Source: a bacterium
GTDB lineage: Bacteria; CSSED10-310; JAFGSJ01
DNA length: 34,445 nucleotides
Reading direction: 5' to 3'
NCBI GenBank assembly: GCA_016934675.1
Contig: JAFGSJ010000146.1
Coordinates: 1 to 34,445 of the forward strand
Below the pieces are notes generated by a model. That model saw only the letters and a list, made by a program, of their open reading frames with translations, made no database searches and was not told the origin of the DNA. Shown piece by piece: positions 24,621 through 31,468 of this stretch. Each line of letters opens with the position of its first letter. Position 1 is the stretch's first letter. Position numbers and translations under genes: made by a program.

Positions 24621-26465
24621 TCAGCGGCTATGGTTTTCAGACTGTGAAGCCAGAGGCAGAACAAAGACAAACTCGCTACCGCTGGCATCTGGTTCTGATT
24701 CCATAGTGCTGGTCACCCAGATATGACCGCCGTGTTTTTGGATGATGCCTTTTGTCACAGCCAATCCCAGGCCGGTTCCCCCTGATTTGAATTCATACTG
24801 GCCGGAATGGTGAAAATCTGATCGTTGGACCTCGTAGAATCGTTCAAAAATCCGTTCATATTCTTCTGCAGGAATACCGATCCCGTTATCCCGGATACGG
24901 ACACGCATGAACAGGTCTTGATTGGAACTGGGTACATAGTGAACGGGAATCTCATCGGGGCTCACCGTATCGATCGTGATGTTGATTCTGCCGCCATCGG
25001 GTGTAAAACGGATCGCGTTCTGAAGGAGTTCTGAGATGACCTGATTCATAAGTACAGAATCAACGTGGACAAGAGGGCATACATCCTGGCTTGTCATACT
25101 AAGGGACAGATTGCGGGCTTGAGCAATCGGCCTCATTTCCTCGACCACATCATGCACGATTGTGTCGAAATGATGTGTCGCCATGTTAAGCGTGAGTCTA
25201 TTTGCATCAATTTTCGAGAGTTGGACCACATCATGGGAGATGCGGATCAATCGCTCAACGTTTTTCGTGACAATCTCGATGGCTTGATATTGAGTAGAGG
25301 TGAGCTGACCGAATTTCCCGACCATGAGTAAATCCGTATAACCTCTGATTGAAGTGAGTGGCGTCCGTAATTCATGCGAAGCGATGGTAATAAATTCAGA
25401 TTTCATCCGATCGAGTTGTCGTAATTCCTTGTTGGCCCGCTCGAGTTCAGCAATTTTGGTTTCGAGTTTCGTATAAAGGTGAGCATTATCGAGAGCAAAA
25501 ACCATTTGATTGGCCAAAATGGAAAAGAAATCGAAATCTTCTTTAGAATAGTTGGATTGGTTTATTTTCGGGCCGAGCAGGATAAATCCTTTGCGTACTC
25601 CTTTGTTAATCAGGGGAATCAATATCTGGCCAGCCAGATCGTCCAGGGGAGAAAAATCGGGCTGGTTATCGGTCGAGAAGTGCATGCCTTCAACAAAACG
25701 GGGTCGGCAGGGGCGAAACAGATCGTCAAGAAGTGGACTTTCCAGGGGAATGGTCATATTCAAAGCGTTGTGGCCCGCCTGAATACCTCGATGTGCTTTC
25801 ACTTCAAGACAGTGGTTTTGCTCATTCACGAAAAAGATGATTATCCATGCGGCGCCTTTTTGACCGATAAGAGTCAGAACCGTGCCGGTATAGATATCAT
25901 TCTGATTATAAAATGCCATCAATTCTCGCCCAATTTCAGACAGGGTCACCAGTTCGAGAATTTTTCTATCGAGACGCAGATTCGCCTCTTTTATTATCTG
26001 ATACTGGTCCTTCATGGTTTCATATGTTTGACGGATATCAGTCACTGAACGACGGAGTATCTTGTGTTCGAGAAAGAGTTCGATCAAAGATGCCACATTC
26101 TGGTGGAATGTGTGAGGATCCAATGGCTTTATGGCCAAGCGGTCCAAGGGTACCTGCATGAATAACTCCAGAATCTGCGTTGCTTCAGTCGCATCAAAAA
26201 TAGCCATGAGCTGGCATTCCGGTACGATTTTATTTACCTGTTCGATCATGGTGGCAACATTTTCATTGGCTGTGTATGAGAAAATAAGGAGGGCGATCTG
26301 GGCAATCTCTTCTGGGGCCATGGTCCGAATCCGGGCAAGTAGTTCTTCAAATGAACACAAGGATAGTATGTGGACCTGATCGGTTTGGGACTCGACCAGC
26401 AGTCCTTTTAGCTGTTGTCCCAGTTCAAGACTGTCGGTGACAGTTATTAGTGTGAGCATATCCAT
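24621..26465 (-). CDS. GAF-domain sensor histidine kinase with degenerate receiver
   Basis: A soluble sensor kinase of 614 residues without membrane segments. The N-terminus (about 1-135) has receiver-like alternation and keeps the Lys113-Pro of the switch, but the strand that should carry the phospho-acceptor Asp reads IALLIFSYTANEN, so it is probably a pseudo-receiver. A coiled coil follows (about 145-175), then a GAF domain (about 175-330) and another coiled coil. The HisKA helix has His364 in IASHELRTPLTSIRGY. The ATPase shows N483 (LLQNAIRFTPDGG), DNGIGIP (526-532), FERFYEV and GGTGLGLAV (562-570). It is the third gene of the STAS-RsbW operon, and no cognate response regulator lies nearby, so its output may be through the partner-switching proteins. 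The start has no strong ribosome site; the ATG at 26459 is an alternative. Confidence 0.9.
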   Translation of the reverse strand: MDMLTLITVTDSLELGQQLKGLLVESQTDQVHILSLCSFEELLARIRTMAPEEIAQIALLIFSYTANENVATMIEQVNKIVPECQLMAIFDATEATQILELFMQVPLDRLAIKPLDPHTFHQNVASLIELFLEHKILRRSVTDIRQTYETMKDQYQIIKEANLRLDRKILELVTLSEIGRELMAFYNQNDIYTGTVLTLIGQKGAAWIIIFFVNEQNHCLEVKAHRGIQAGHNALNMTIPLESPLLDDLFRPCRPRFVEGMHFSTDNQPDFSPLDDLAGQILIPLINKGVRKGFILLGPKINQSNYSKEDFDFFSILANQMVFALDNAHLYTKLETKIAELERANKELRQLDRMKSEFITIASHELRTPLTSIRGYTDLLMVGKFGQLTSTQYQAIEIVTKNVERLIRISHDVVQLSKIDANRLTLNMATHHFDTIVHDVVEEMRPIAQARNLSLSMTSQDVCPLVHVDSVLMNQVISELLQNAIRFTPDGGRINITIDTVSPDEIPVHYVPSSNQDLFMRVRIRDNGIGIPAEEYERIFERFYEVQRSDFHHSGQYEFKSGGTGLGLAVTKGIIQKHGGHIWVTSTMESEPDASGSEFVFVLPLASQSENHSR

Positions 26466-26496
26466 GAACCATCATTTCTGATCAAGGCGGAGGCAC

Positions 26497-27051
26497 CTAT
26501 TTTTGCTCGATATATTTGATCATCTTCAAGCGATTGTAGGCACCCGGTTGGATGTTATACTCGACTTCATCCATGATGGTTTTGATGATGTATAAGCCAA
26601 GCCCGCCGCGTTCGAGTTGTTCGAGGTAGCGTTGTTTCTCAAACGGCTCCAATTTAGACGGATCGAAATACTGGCCTCGTTCACCCGTATCGATGATGGT
26701 AATGATCAACTTGTCGATGGCCAGGTCTATGGTGACATCGATCATCCCTTCCTGTTCCTCACCATACGAATGATTGATGATATTGGTACAGGCCTCATCC
26801 ACGGCTAACCCGATGTCCTCGACTGCCTGGGCTGAAAAAGCGACATTTGCCGCGATGCCAAGAATGATCTGGCGTAGAATCTCGAGATTCGATGTCCGTG
26901 AAGGAACGGAAAGAAAAAAACGACGTTCAAGCGAAAATTTGATCTCGTCACACAGGGATTCCTCATACTGCAACTTGGCCAGAATATCATTCAGAAAAGC
27001 ACAATATGCATTGTGATATTCCTCTTCGCTGGGTAATTCTATTTTTAGCAC
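26497..27051 (-). CDS. RsbW/SpoIIAB-type serine kinase (anti-sigma factor)
   Basis: A GHKL-fold protein of 184 residues that in this family binds a sigma factor or other target and phosphorylates a STAS antagonist. Core motifs: DIGLAVDEACTNIINHSY (N-box), ITIIDTGERG (G1) and GGLGLYIIKTIMDEVEY (G2). The first 45 residues are an extra helical extension ahead of the domain. The start is a GTG at 27049-27051 with AAGGAG eight bases upstream. It lies 12 bases after the STAS gene stop and 31 before the histidine kinase. Its target is not encoded beside it; no SigB-type factor is in the window. Confidence 0.9.
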   Translation of the reverse strand: MLKIELPSEEEYHNAYCAFLNDILAKLQYEESLCDEIKFSLERRFFLSVPSRTSNLEILRQIILGIAANVAFSAQAVEDIGLAVDEACTNIINHSYGEEQEGMIDVTIDLAIDKLIITIIDTGERGQYFDPSKLEPFEKQRYLEQLERGGLGLYIIKTIMDEVEYNIQPGAYNRLKMIKYIEQK

Positions 27052-27063
27052 TGTCTGTTCTCC

Positions 27064-27417
27064 TTACTCATTCATTACAAAACTCTGAAGAGCTTCATCC
27101 TCGTTCTCAAACATTTGAAAAAAATCCTCGAAGTCCAGAAGTTGAAACACACGCTTGATTTTGGCTGGTAACCCCAGGAAGCGAATATCGCCCCGGTTAT
27201 TCCTGGCCCGTTTGATATTACCGATGAAACAGCCGACGCCTGCGGAACTGATGTATTCGAGCTCCTGAAAATCAATGATGATTTTATACATATGTCGGTC
27301 CATCAGATTCTGAAGTGTTTCCTCAAATGCAGGTGAAGAATCTGCATTCAAAAAACCTTTCAACTTGATGAGAATGACCTGGTCCCTCATTTCGGTGGTC
27401 AACTCTAATGAAGCCAT
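27064..27417 (-). CDS. STAS-domain anti-sigma factor antagonist (SpoIIAA/RsbV-type)
   Basis: A single STAS domain of 117 residues, the standard RsbV length. The phosphorylation loop reads LEYISSAGVGCF, with Ser58 as the expected acceptor and Ser57 where many homologues have Asp. Unphosphorylated protein normally sequesters the RsbW-type kinase encoded next. GGAGG precedes the ATG at a good distance. First gene of the STAS-RsbW-histidine kinase operon; its extended -10 promoter sits at 27503-27511 within a perfect inverted repeat. Confidence 0.92.
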   Translation of the reverse strand: MASLELTTEMRDQVILIKLKGFLNADSSPAFEETLQNLMDRHMYKIIIDFQELEYISSAGVGCFIGNIKRARNNRGDIRFLGLPAKIKRVFQLLDFEDFFQMFENEDEALQSFVMNE

Positions 27418-27495
27418 AAGTATGCTCCTCCCAAAACAGAATAGCGAGTCTCACGTTGTGTTCTTGTGAAGTAAATCCTTTATCGAAAAAAAATT

Positions 27496-27517
27496 TTAGT
27501 GTATTATACCACACTAA
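27496..27517 (-). promoter_or_regulatory. extended -10 promoter inside a 7-base inverted repeat (STAS operon)
   Basis: The minus strand carries TGGTATAAT, a perfect -10 with the TGn extension (27503-27511). It is framed by TTAGTGT (27496-27502) and its perfect complement ACACTAA (27511-27517). No good -35 is seen (TTTTCT at the right distance), typical of extended -10 promoters. The arms around the -10 suggest a repressor dimer that blocks polymerase. About 80 bases of leader precede the STAS start. Confidence 0.6.
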
Positions 27518-27638
27518 GAGGAAAGAGAAAACTATTTACGGGTCACCCCCGAAAATATCCTGATCAGCACGGACTTATACGAGGAAACATCAAGAAGCCG
27601 AGTGCTTCGGGTAGGGATATTCAATCAAAGGAGCCTTG

Positions 27639-28595
27639 ATGCATCTGTCCATTGTGATACCCGCCTATAATGAGCAAGACAATATTGCTCAACTTGTTCC
27701 ACAATTGGTCACTGTTTTAACCCAATTAAACCGATCATTTGAAATCATTGTCATCGATGATGGTTCCACGGACAACACCTTTGATGTCTTGAAAAAACTG
27801 CACCAGATTTACAAACAACTCACCATAATTCGGTTCCGTAAGAATTTCGGACAAACTGCGGCCCTGTCTGCGGGATTCAAACAATCACGGGGAGAGGTCA
27901 TTATTACACTCGATGCCGATCTTCAAAATGATCCGGAAGACATACCGGTCCTTCTCGAGCAGATCGAGCAAGGACACGATGTGATCAGTGGCTGGCGGCG
28001 GGACCGGAAAGACACCTTCCTGAACCGGGTTCTGCCATCACTGATCGCCAACAAACTCATCTCAGTCATCACCGGAATCCATCTCCATGACTATGGTTGC
28101 GCTTTAAAAGCCTATCGGCGTGAAGTCTTACAGGATGTCGGTCTGTATGGTGAACTCCACCGTTTTTTGCCCGCATTGGCGAGTTGGTCCGGGGCTTCAA
28201 TTGCTGAAATCCCGGTTAAACACCACCCGCGTCGATCCGGAAAGTCTAACTATGGCCTCGGTCGGACCTATCGTGTCCTGCTCGACCTGATTACCGTTAA
28301 ATTCCTGATGAGTTTTCAAACACAACCCATACATGTTTTTGGTGCTTTCGGATTCGGCAGTTTCCTGCTCGGATTGCTGTCCCTCATAATCACCCTCTAT
28401 CTTAAAATGAGTATGAATTTTGATCTGACCGGCAATCCCTTACTCTATGCCTCGATACTCTTCTTTTTTACTGCTACCCAGTTTATCTTGATGGGCTTAT
28501 TGGCCGAGATGATGAGCAGGACTTATTTCGAGTCCGCTCACAAGCCGACCTATGCCATTGAAAGTCTGCTTGAACACAATCCACAATCCGAATGA
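27639..28595 (+). CDS. family 2 glycosyltransferase, polyprenyl-phosphate type (GtrB/ArnC/DPM-like)
   Basis: Transfers a sugar from a nucleotide donor to a lipid-phosphate carrier at the inner membrane; 318 residues. The ATG at 27639 has AGGAG five bases upstream, better than the TTG one codon before. GT2 motifs: SIVIPAYNEQDNI, VIDDGSTDNT, the DxD metal site LDADLQNDP (Asp92, Asp94), and the KNFGQTAALSAGF and RRSGKSNYG strings of this subgroup. Two C-terminal membrane helices (about 230-255 and 264-290) match GtrB-like enzymes. The sugar cannot be told. It stands alone on the plus strand between the STAS operon and the DUF4416/PilZ pair. A partner flippase or polymerizing enzyme is not adjacent. 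Confidence 0.92.
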   Translation: MHLSIVIPAYNEQDNIAQLVPQLVTVLTQLNRSFEIIVIDDGSTDNTFDVLKKLHQIYKQLTIIRFRKNFGQTAALSAGFKQSRGEVIITLDADLQNDPEDIPVLLEQIEQGHDVISGWRRDRKDTFLNRVLPSLIANKLISVITGIHLHDYGCALKAYRREVLQDVGLYGELHRFLPALASWSGASIAEIPVKHHPRRSGKSNYGLGRTYRVLLDLITVKFLMSFQTQPIHVFGAFGFGSFLLGLLSLIITLYLKMSMNFDLTGNPLLYASILFFFTATQFILMGLLAEMMSRTYFESAHKPTYAIESLLEHNPQSE

Positions 28596-28609
28596 TCGGA
28601 GGGGTGGTT

Positions 28610-29173
28610 TTATGATCCAAACCCGTTCGGATACTGGTCATCCTGACTTTCCGGACCGAGTGTTTCCTTCAAATTCCGCTTATACAGGGCCCTGATATCG
28701 AGAAAAATCCGGTTATACAGGCCCAGCTTGAAATCGGGAAATCCCCAGTCAAAAGGCACAAAACGCCCCTTGGAATAGTGGAGAGTCATATCCGCATAGA
28801 CCCCGTCACCCACATAGATTTTGAAGCCACCGACCTTGAACGAAGCCAGGACAACGTTGAAAAAATCGAGATAACCCGGGTCGATATTGACCGTTCGTCG
28901 CCCTTTTTCCCTGAATGTGTCCTCGATCTGCGCCGTTTGGTGCTTGATCGAAACAAGTGCGGCCGGATCGATCAACTGTTTGAACGACATAAAATAACGA
29001 TTGATTGGTGAGCCCAGTTCCTGATCATAATAATCGGTGACTGAAAAAAGAGTCGGACCGCTGACATAGTCGACCTGACCAAAAGCATCATGCAGGGCCG
29101 GACTGCATCTCTCAATCTTCTGATCAGGACCTATCAGAAGCCCCATAATCAGTTTGACATTGATGACATCCAT
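28610..29173 (-). CDS. DUF4416 family protein
   Basis: 187 residues, cytosolic, no membrane segment. The pattern VKLIMGLLIGP near the start, SVTDYYDQELG (about 45-55), RTVNIDPGYLDFFNVVLAS and KGRFVPFDWGFPDF match what I remember of DUF4416, a family seen in deltaproteobacteria and several thermophilic or candidate phyla, with no established activity. The ATG lies three bases after the stop of the PilZ gene, so translation is coupled although no independent ribosome site is visible. It converges with the glycosyltransferase gene 14 bases away. No function assigned. Confidence 0.85.
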   Translation of the reverse strand: MDVINVKLIMGLLIGPDQKIERCSPALHDAFGQVDYVSGPTLFSVTDYYDQELGSPINRYFMSFKQLIDPAALVSIKHQTAQIEDTFREKGRRTVNIDPGYLDFFNVVLASFKVGGFKIYVGDGVYADMTLHYSKGRFVPFDWGFPDFKLGLYNRIFLDIRALYKRNLKETLGPESQDDQYPNGFGS

Positions 29174-29176
29174 GTA

Positions 29177-29578
29177 TCAATAGGCTTGGTCGGGTCGAAA
29201 CTGAGTATCAAACGCGGGATACACATGTTCGGCATATTTCCTGATAATCACACGATATTCTTCGGCTATGACCTTGAAGCGGACCCCGATCCCGATAACG
29301 CCATTGCCCTTATCCAACGAATAAATCGCTTCACCAACCGCGTTTAACAGATGTTCCTTGAGCGTAAATTGCAGATCGATTTCGGTCCCCGCCATAATGC
29401 TATGGTCAGTTTCAAACATGAGACCGCCTTCACTCAAAGAACAGGTCTTACCGATACCCTGAATATCCGATTTCTGATCGGGTAATCTGTATAGAAAGGA
29501 CAATAAATTCGTCGATTCAAAACGGGGATATTTTCTCCGCGGATGAAAACCGTCCTTTTTTGATGTATCGCCTACCAT
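29177..29578 (-). CDS. PilZ-domain protein (possible c-di-GMP receptor)
   Basis: A single PilZ domain of 133 residues. The arginine motif is HPRRKYPRF (Arg14, Arg15, Arg19). The second motif, normally [D/N]xSxxG, reads SLSEGG (47-52), with Ser in place of Asp/Asn; this could weaken or change c-di-GMP binding. GGGAGG sits before the ATG. The promoter-like tandem repeat at 29638-29668 lies about 60 bases upstream. First gene of a two-gene unit with the DUF4416 gene. Confidence 0.85.
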   Translation of the reverse strand: MVGDTSKKDGFHPRRKYPRFESTNLLSFLYRLPDQKSDIQGIGKTCSLSEGGLMFETDHSIMAGTEIDLQFTLKEHLLNAVGEAIYSLDKGNGVIGIGVRFKVIAEEYRVIIRKYAEHVYPAFDTQFRPDQAY

Positions 29579-29637
29579 GGCCGCCTCCCACTTTAGGGCA
29601 CTGCCAGCTTTGCCAGCTCATCCCCAACCTCATATAT

Positions 29638-29668
29638 GTATTTATATCAAGTTACGTATTTATATCAA
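29638..29668 (-). promoter_or_regulatory. 13-base direct repeat forming the PilZ-DUF4416 promoter
   Basis: GTATTTATATCAA occurs twice (29638-29650 and 29656-29668), a period of 18. On the minus strand one copy supplies TTGATA (29663-29668) as a -35 and the other, 16 bases on, supplies TATAAA (29641-29646) as a -10. The duplication may thus be a promoter made from a repeat, or a tandem binding site. Confidence 0.5.
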
Positions 29669-29711
29669 ATGCTCATCTTTCTTTGCAAGGAAAAATGCAA
29701 GAAACTGATCA

Positions 29712-29739
29712 TTGACTCGAACATAATCACTATGATAGT
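29712..29739 (+). promoter_or_regulatory. weak promoter upstream of aroB
   Basis: TTGACT (29712-29717), 16 bases, GATAGT (29734-29739): five and four matches of six. It lies about 170 bases before the aroB start. Between them is a near-perfect palindrome AGCAGCATCATGCTGCT (29785-29801), which can fold as a 6-base stem with a 5-base loop in the leader. The rest of 29579-29912 shows nothing else firm. Confidence 0.3.
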
Positions 29740-29912
29740 ATTGAGCCTAGTAAATGCTTTTCTCAAAGATAGACCCGGCCACACAGCAGCATCATGCTGC
29801 TCGGCTTGATGCCCGATATGCTGAACCGATTCCTCAGCGTTTCCGGTGTGATACGCCTCGTTCCCGGTAAGCGTTCCGGGACAATGAAGCGAGAAAGATC
29901 GGTGCTGGAATT

Positions 29913-30953
29913 ATGCAGACCATTACCATCCGGAGTAAAACTGCCGAATCGAGTATCATCATTGGCCCGGTAGTCGATCAAGTCGAAAGACTGGTCGGCG
30001 GTAAGAACATTGTTTTTATTACGGATACAAACCTCAATCGTTTGTATCCGGCATTGTTCGAGGGACATCCTGCAATCGTGATCGGCACTGGTGAAACGGT
30101 TAAAACCCTTGAAACCGTTCATTCCATTTATGAGCACATGCTCCGGTTCGGAGTCGATCGGTCCTGGTATTGCGTGGCTGTAGGCGGGGGAATTGTGACC
30201 GATCTGGCCGGCTTTGCCGCCTCCACCTTCATGCGCGGTCTCTCATACGGTTTTGTCGCTACCAGCTTGCTGGCCCAGGTCGATGCCAGTCTCGGCGGCA
30301 AAAATGGGGTCAACTTTCAGGGTTATAAAAACATGATCGGGCTCATCAAGCAACCACGATTTGTCTTATGTGATCCCTCCCTGCTCGCAACCCTGCCTCG
30401 AGCGGAAATCGAGACCGGTTTTGCCGAAATCATCAAGCACGCCCTGATCGGAGACCCTGATCTCTTCTCCATATTGGAACATAATGCTGAAGCAGCATTG
30501 GCACTCGATCCGGACCTTATGGAAACACTCATTTCCCGATCAATCCAGGTTAAAAAGACCTTCGTCGAGCGGGATGAATTCGAGTCCGGCGAACGACGTA
30601 TGTTGAACTTCGGGCATACTTTCGGACACGCTTTCGAAAAAGTGACCTCTCTGCCACACGGCCGGGCCATCAGCGTAGGCATGACTATCGCCGCAACTCT
30701 GTCCGCACACAAAGCGTTGCTTAACTCAGCCACACAGATCACGATTATTGAGCTGCTGCACAGGTTCAACCTTCCTACCCGGATCAACTGTGATCATGAG
30801 CAGCTGTTCTTGGCCCTGCTCAAGGATAAAAAAAGACAGAATGACTACGTTCATTTCGTATTGCTGACTGATATCGGTTCACCCCGACTCATGAAAATTG
30901 ACTGGACCGAATTGAAATCCATTACGGATGACCTTCAAACCTACTATGCCTGA
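29913..30953 (+). CDS. aroB: 3-dehydroquinate synthase
   Basis: Second step of the shikimate pathway: NAD- and metal-dependent cyclisation of DAHP to 3-dehydroquinate in the cytosol; 346 residues, within the usual 340-370. Motifs: AVGGGIVTDLAGFAASTFMR (89-108, NAD site), LLAQVDASLGGKNGVN (119-134, usually GGKTGVN), GFAEIIKHALIGD (Glu172 and Lys175), RRMLNFGHTFGHAFE (His235, His239) and LPHGRAISVGM with His249, where most members have HGEA. The ATG has only a modest GGA ahead of it, but it gives the expected N-terminus. It stands alone between the PilZ unit (divergent) and the hairpin region. No other aro gene is adjacent. Confidence 0.95.
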   Translation: MQTITIRSKTAESSIIIGPVVDQVERLVGGKNIVFITDTNLNRLYPALFEGHPAIVIGTGETVKTLETVHSIYEHMLRFGVDRSWYCVAVGGGIVTDLAGFAASTFMRGLSYGFVATSLLAQVDASLGGKNGVNFQGYKNMIGLIKQPRFVLCDPSLLATLPRAEIETGFAEIIKHALIGDPDLFSILEHNAEAALALDPDLMETLISRSIQVKKTFVERDEFESGERRMLNFGHTFGHAFEKVTSLPHGRAISVGMTIAATLSAHKALLNSATQITIIELLHRFNLPTRINCDHEQLFLALLKDKKRQNDYVHFVLLTDIGSPRLMKIDWTELKSITDDLQTYYA

Positions 30954-31122
30954 ACAGACTATACCCTGTCTTGAAGGACCTTTTTCTCATTTTATTCCCG
31001 TGATCAAAAAGCTGGAACTTTTAACCGCTATCCGGGTGAATACGGTTAGGTGATGATACAGAATCTGATCTGCGATGGTTTTGGCTACTATCGATCGCCT
31101 ACTTTCTCCACACCCCCTTTGG

Positions 31123-31188
31123 TGGAAATGGAATACACATTTCCAGATCAAAAAGAGGTGGAAACTGAACCCCTCGGCTTCCACCTCT
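31123..31188 (+). terminator. two tandem hairpins downstream of aroB
   Basis: TGGAAATG (31123-31130) pairs with CATTTCCA (31138-31145) across a 7-base loop. AGAGGTGGAA (31154-31163) pairs perfectly over ten bases with TTCCACCTCT (31179-31188) across 15. A CCCCTTTTCC stretch follows. The distance from aroB (about 200 bases) and the short T-run make this an imperfect terminator, but nothing better ends the aroB transcript. It is in the gene-free stretch 30954-31468. Confidence 0.45.
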
Positions 31189-31269
31189 CCCCTTTTCCTC
31201 CATCTATCTTGAAAAAGCACGGACACATTTGATGCTAAGGGAATCAAAATTTCCGGTTTAATAACGCTA

Positions 31270-31299
31270 TTGACATCATGGGTTATTTTTATTTATGAT
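31270..31299 (+). promoter_or_regulatory. sigma-70-type promoter of the M28 peptidase gene
   Basis: A consensus TTGACA (31270-31275), 18 bases, TATGAT (31294-31299): six and five matches. The leader to the ATG at 31469 would be about 160 bases, long enough for post-transcriptional control. Confidence 0.5.
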
Positions 31300-31435
31300 A
31301 CTTGTCATAGAAATATGAACTATATCTGAAGAATCAGGGGTAGTCTAGCAGAGTAGTAGGAAATAGGGTCTGACATCGCGGGTATGATATGATCTCAATC
31401 GAATACTGTATCTCAGACTGCCAAAAAATGTTTTT

Positions 31436-31459
31436 CCGGTCAGGCACAAACCGGTCAGG
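31436..31459 (+). repeat. short direct repeat overlapping the peptidase ribosome site
   Basis: CCGGTCAGG occurs at 31436-31444 and 31451-31459, a period of 15; the second copy runs into the GGGAGG ribosome site (31458-31463). Could be a binding site for a translational or transcriptional regulator, or chance. Confidence 0.35.
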
Positions 31460-31468
31460 GAGGTTTTT

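Noticed and set aside
29794..29973. 59-codon frame overlapping the aroB start out of frame
   Set aside because: Begins in the AGCAGC palindrome, has no ribosome site; could be a leader peptide but nothing supports it.
29763..30137. 124-codon minus-strand frame across the aroB 5' end
   Set aside because: Antisense to a conserved aroB segment; no domain pattern.
30987..31247. 86-codon minus-strand frame in the aroB-peptidase spacer
   Set aside because: Covers the two hairpins; no ribosome site, biased composition.
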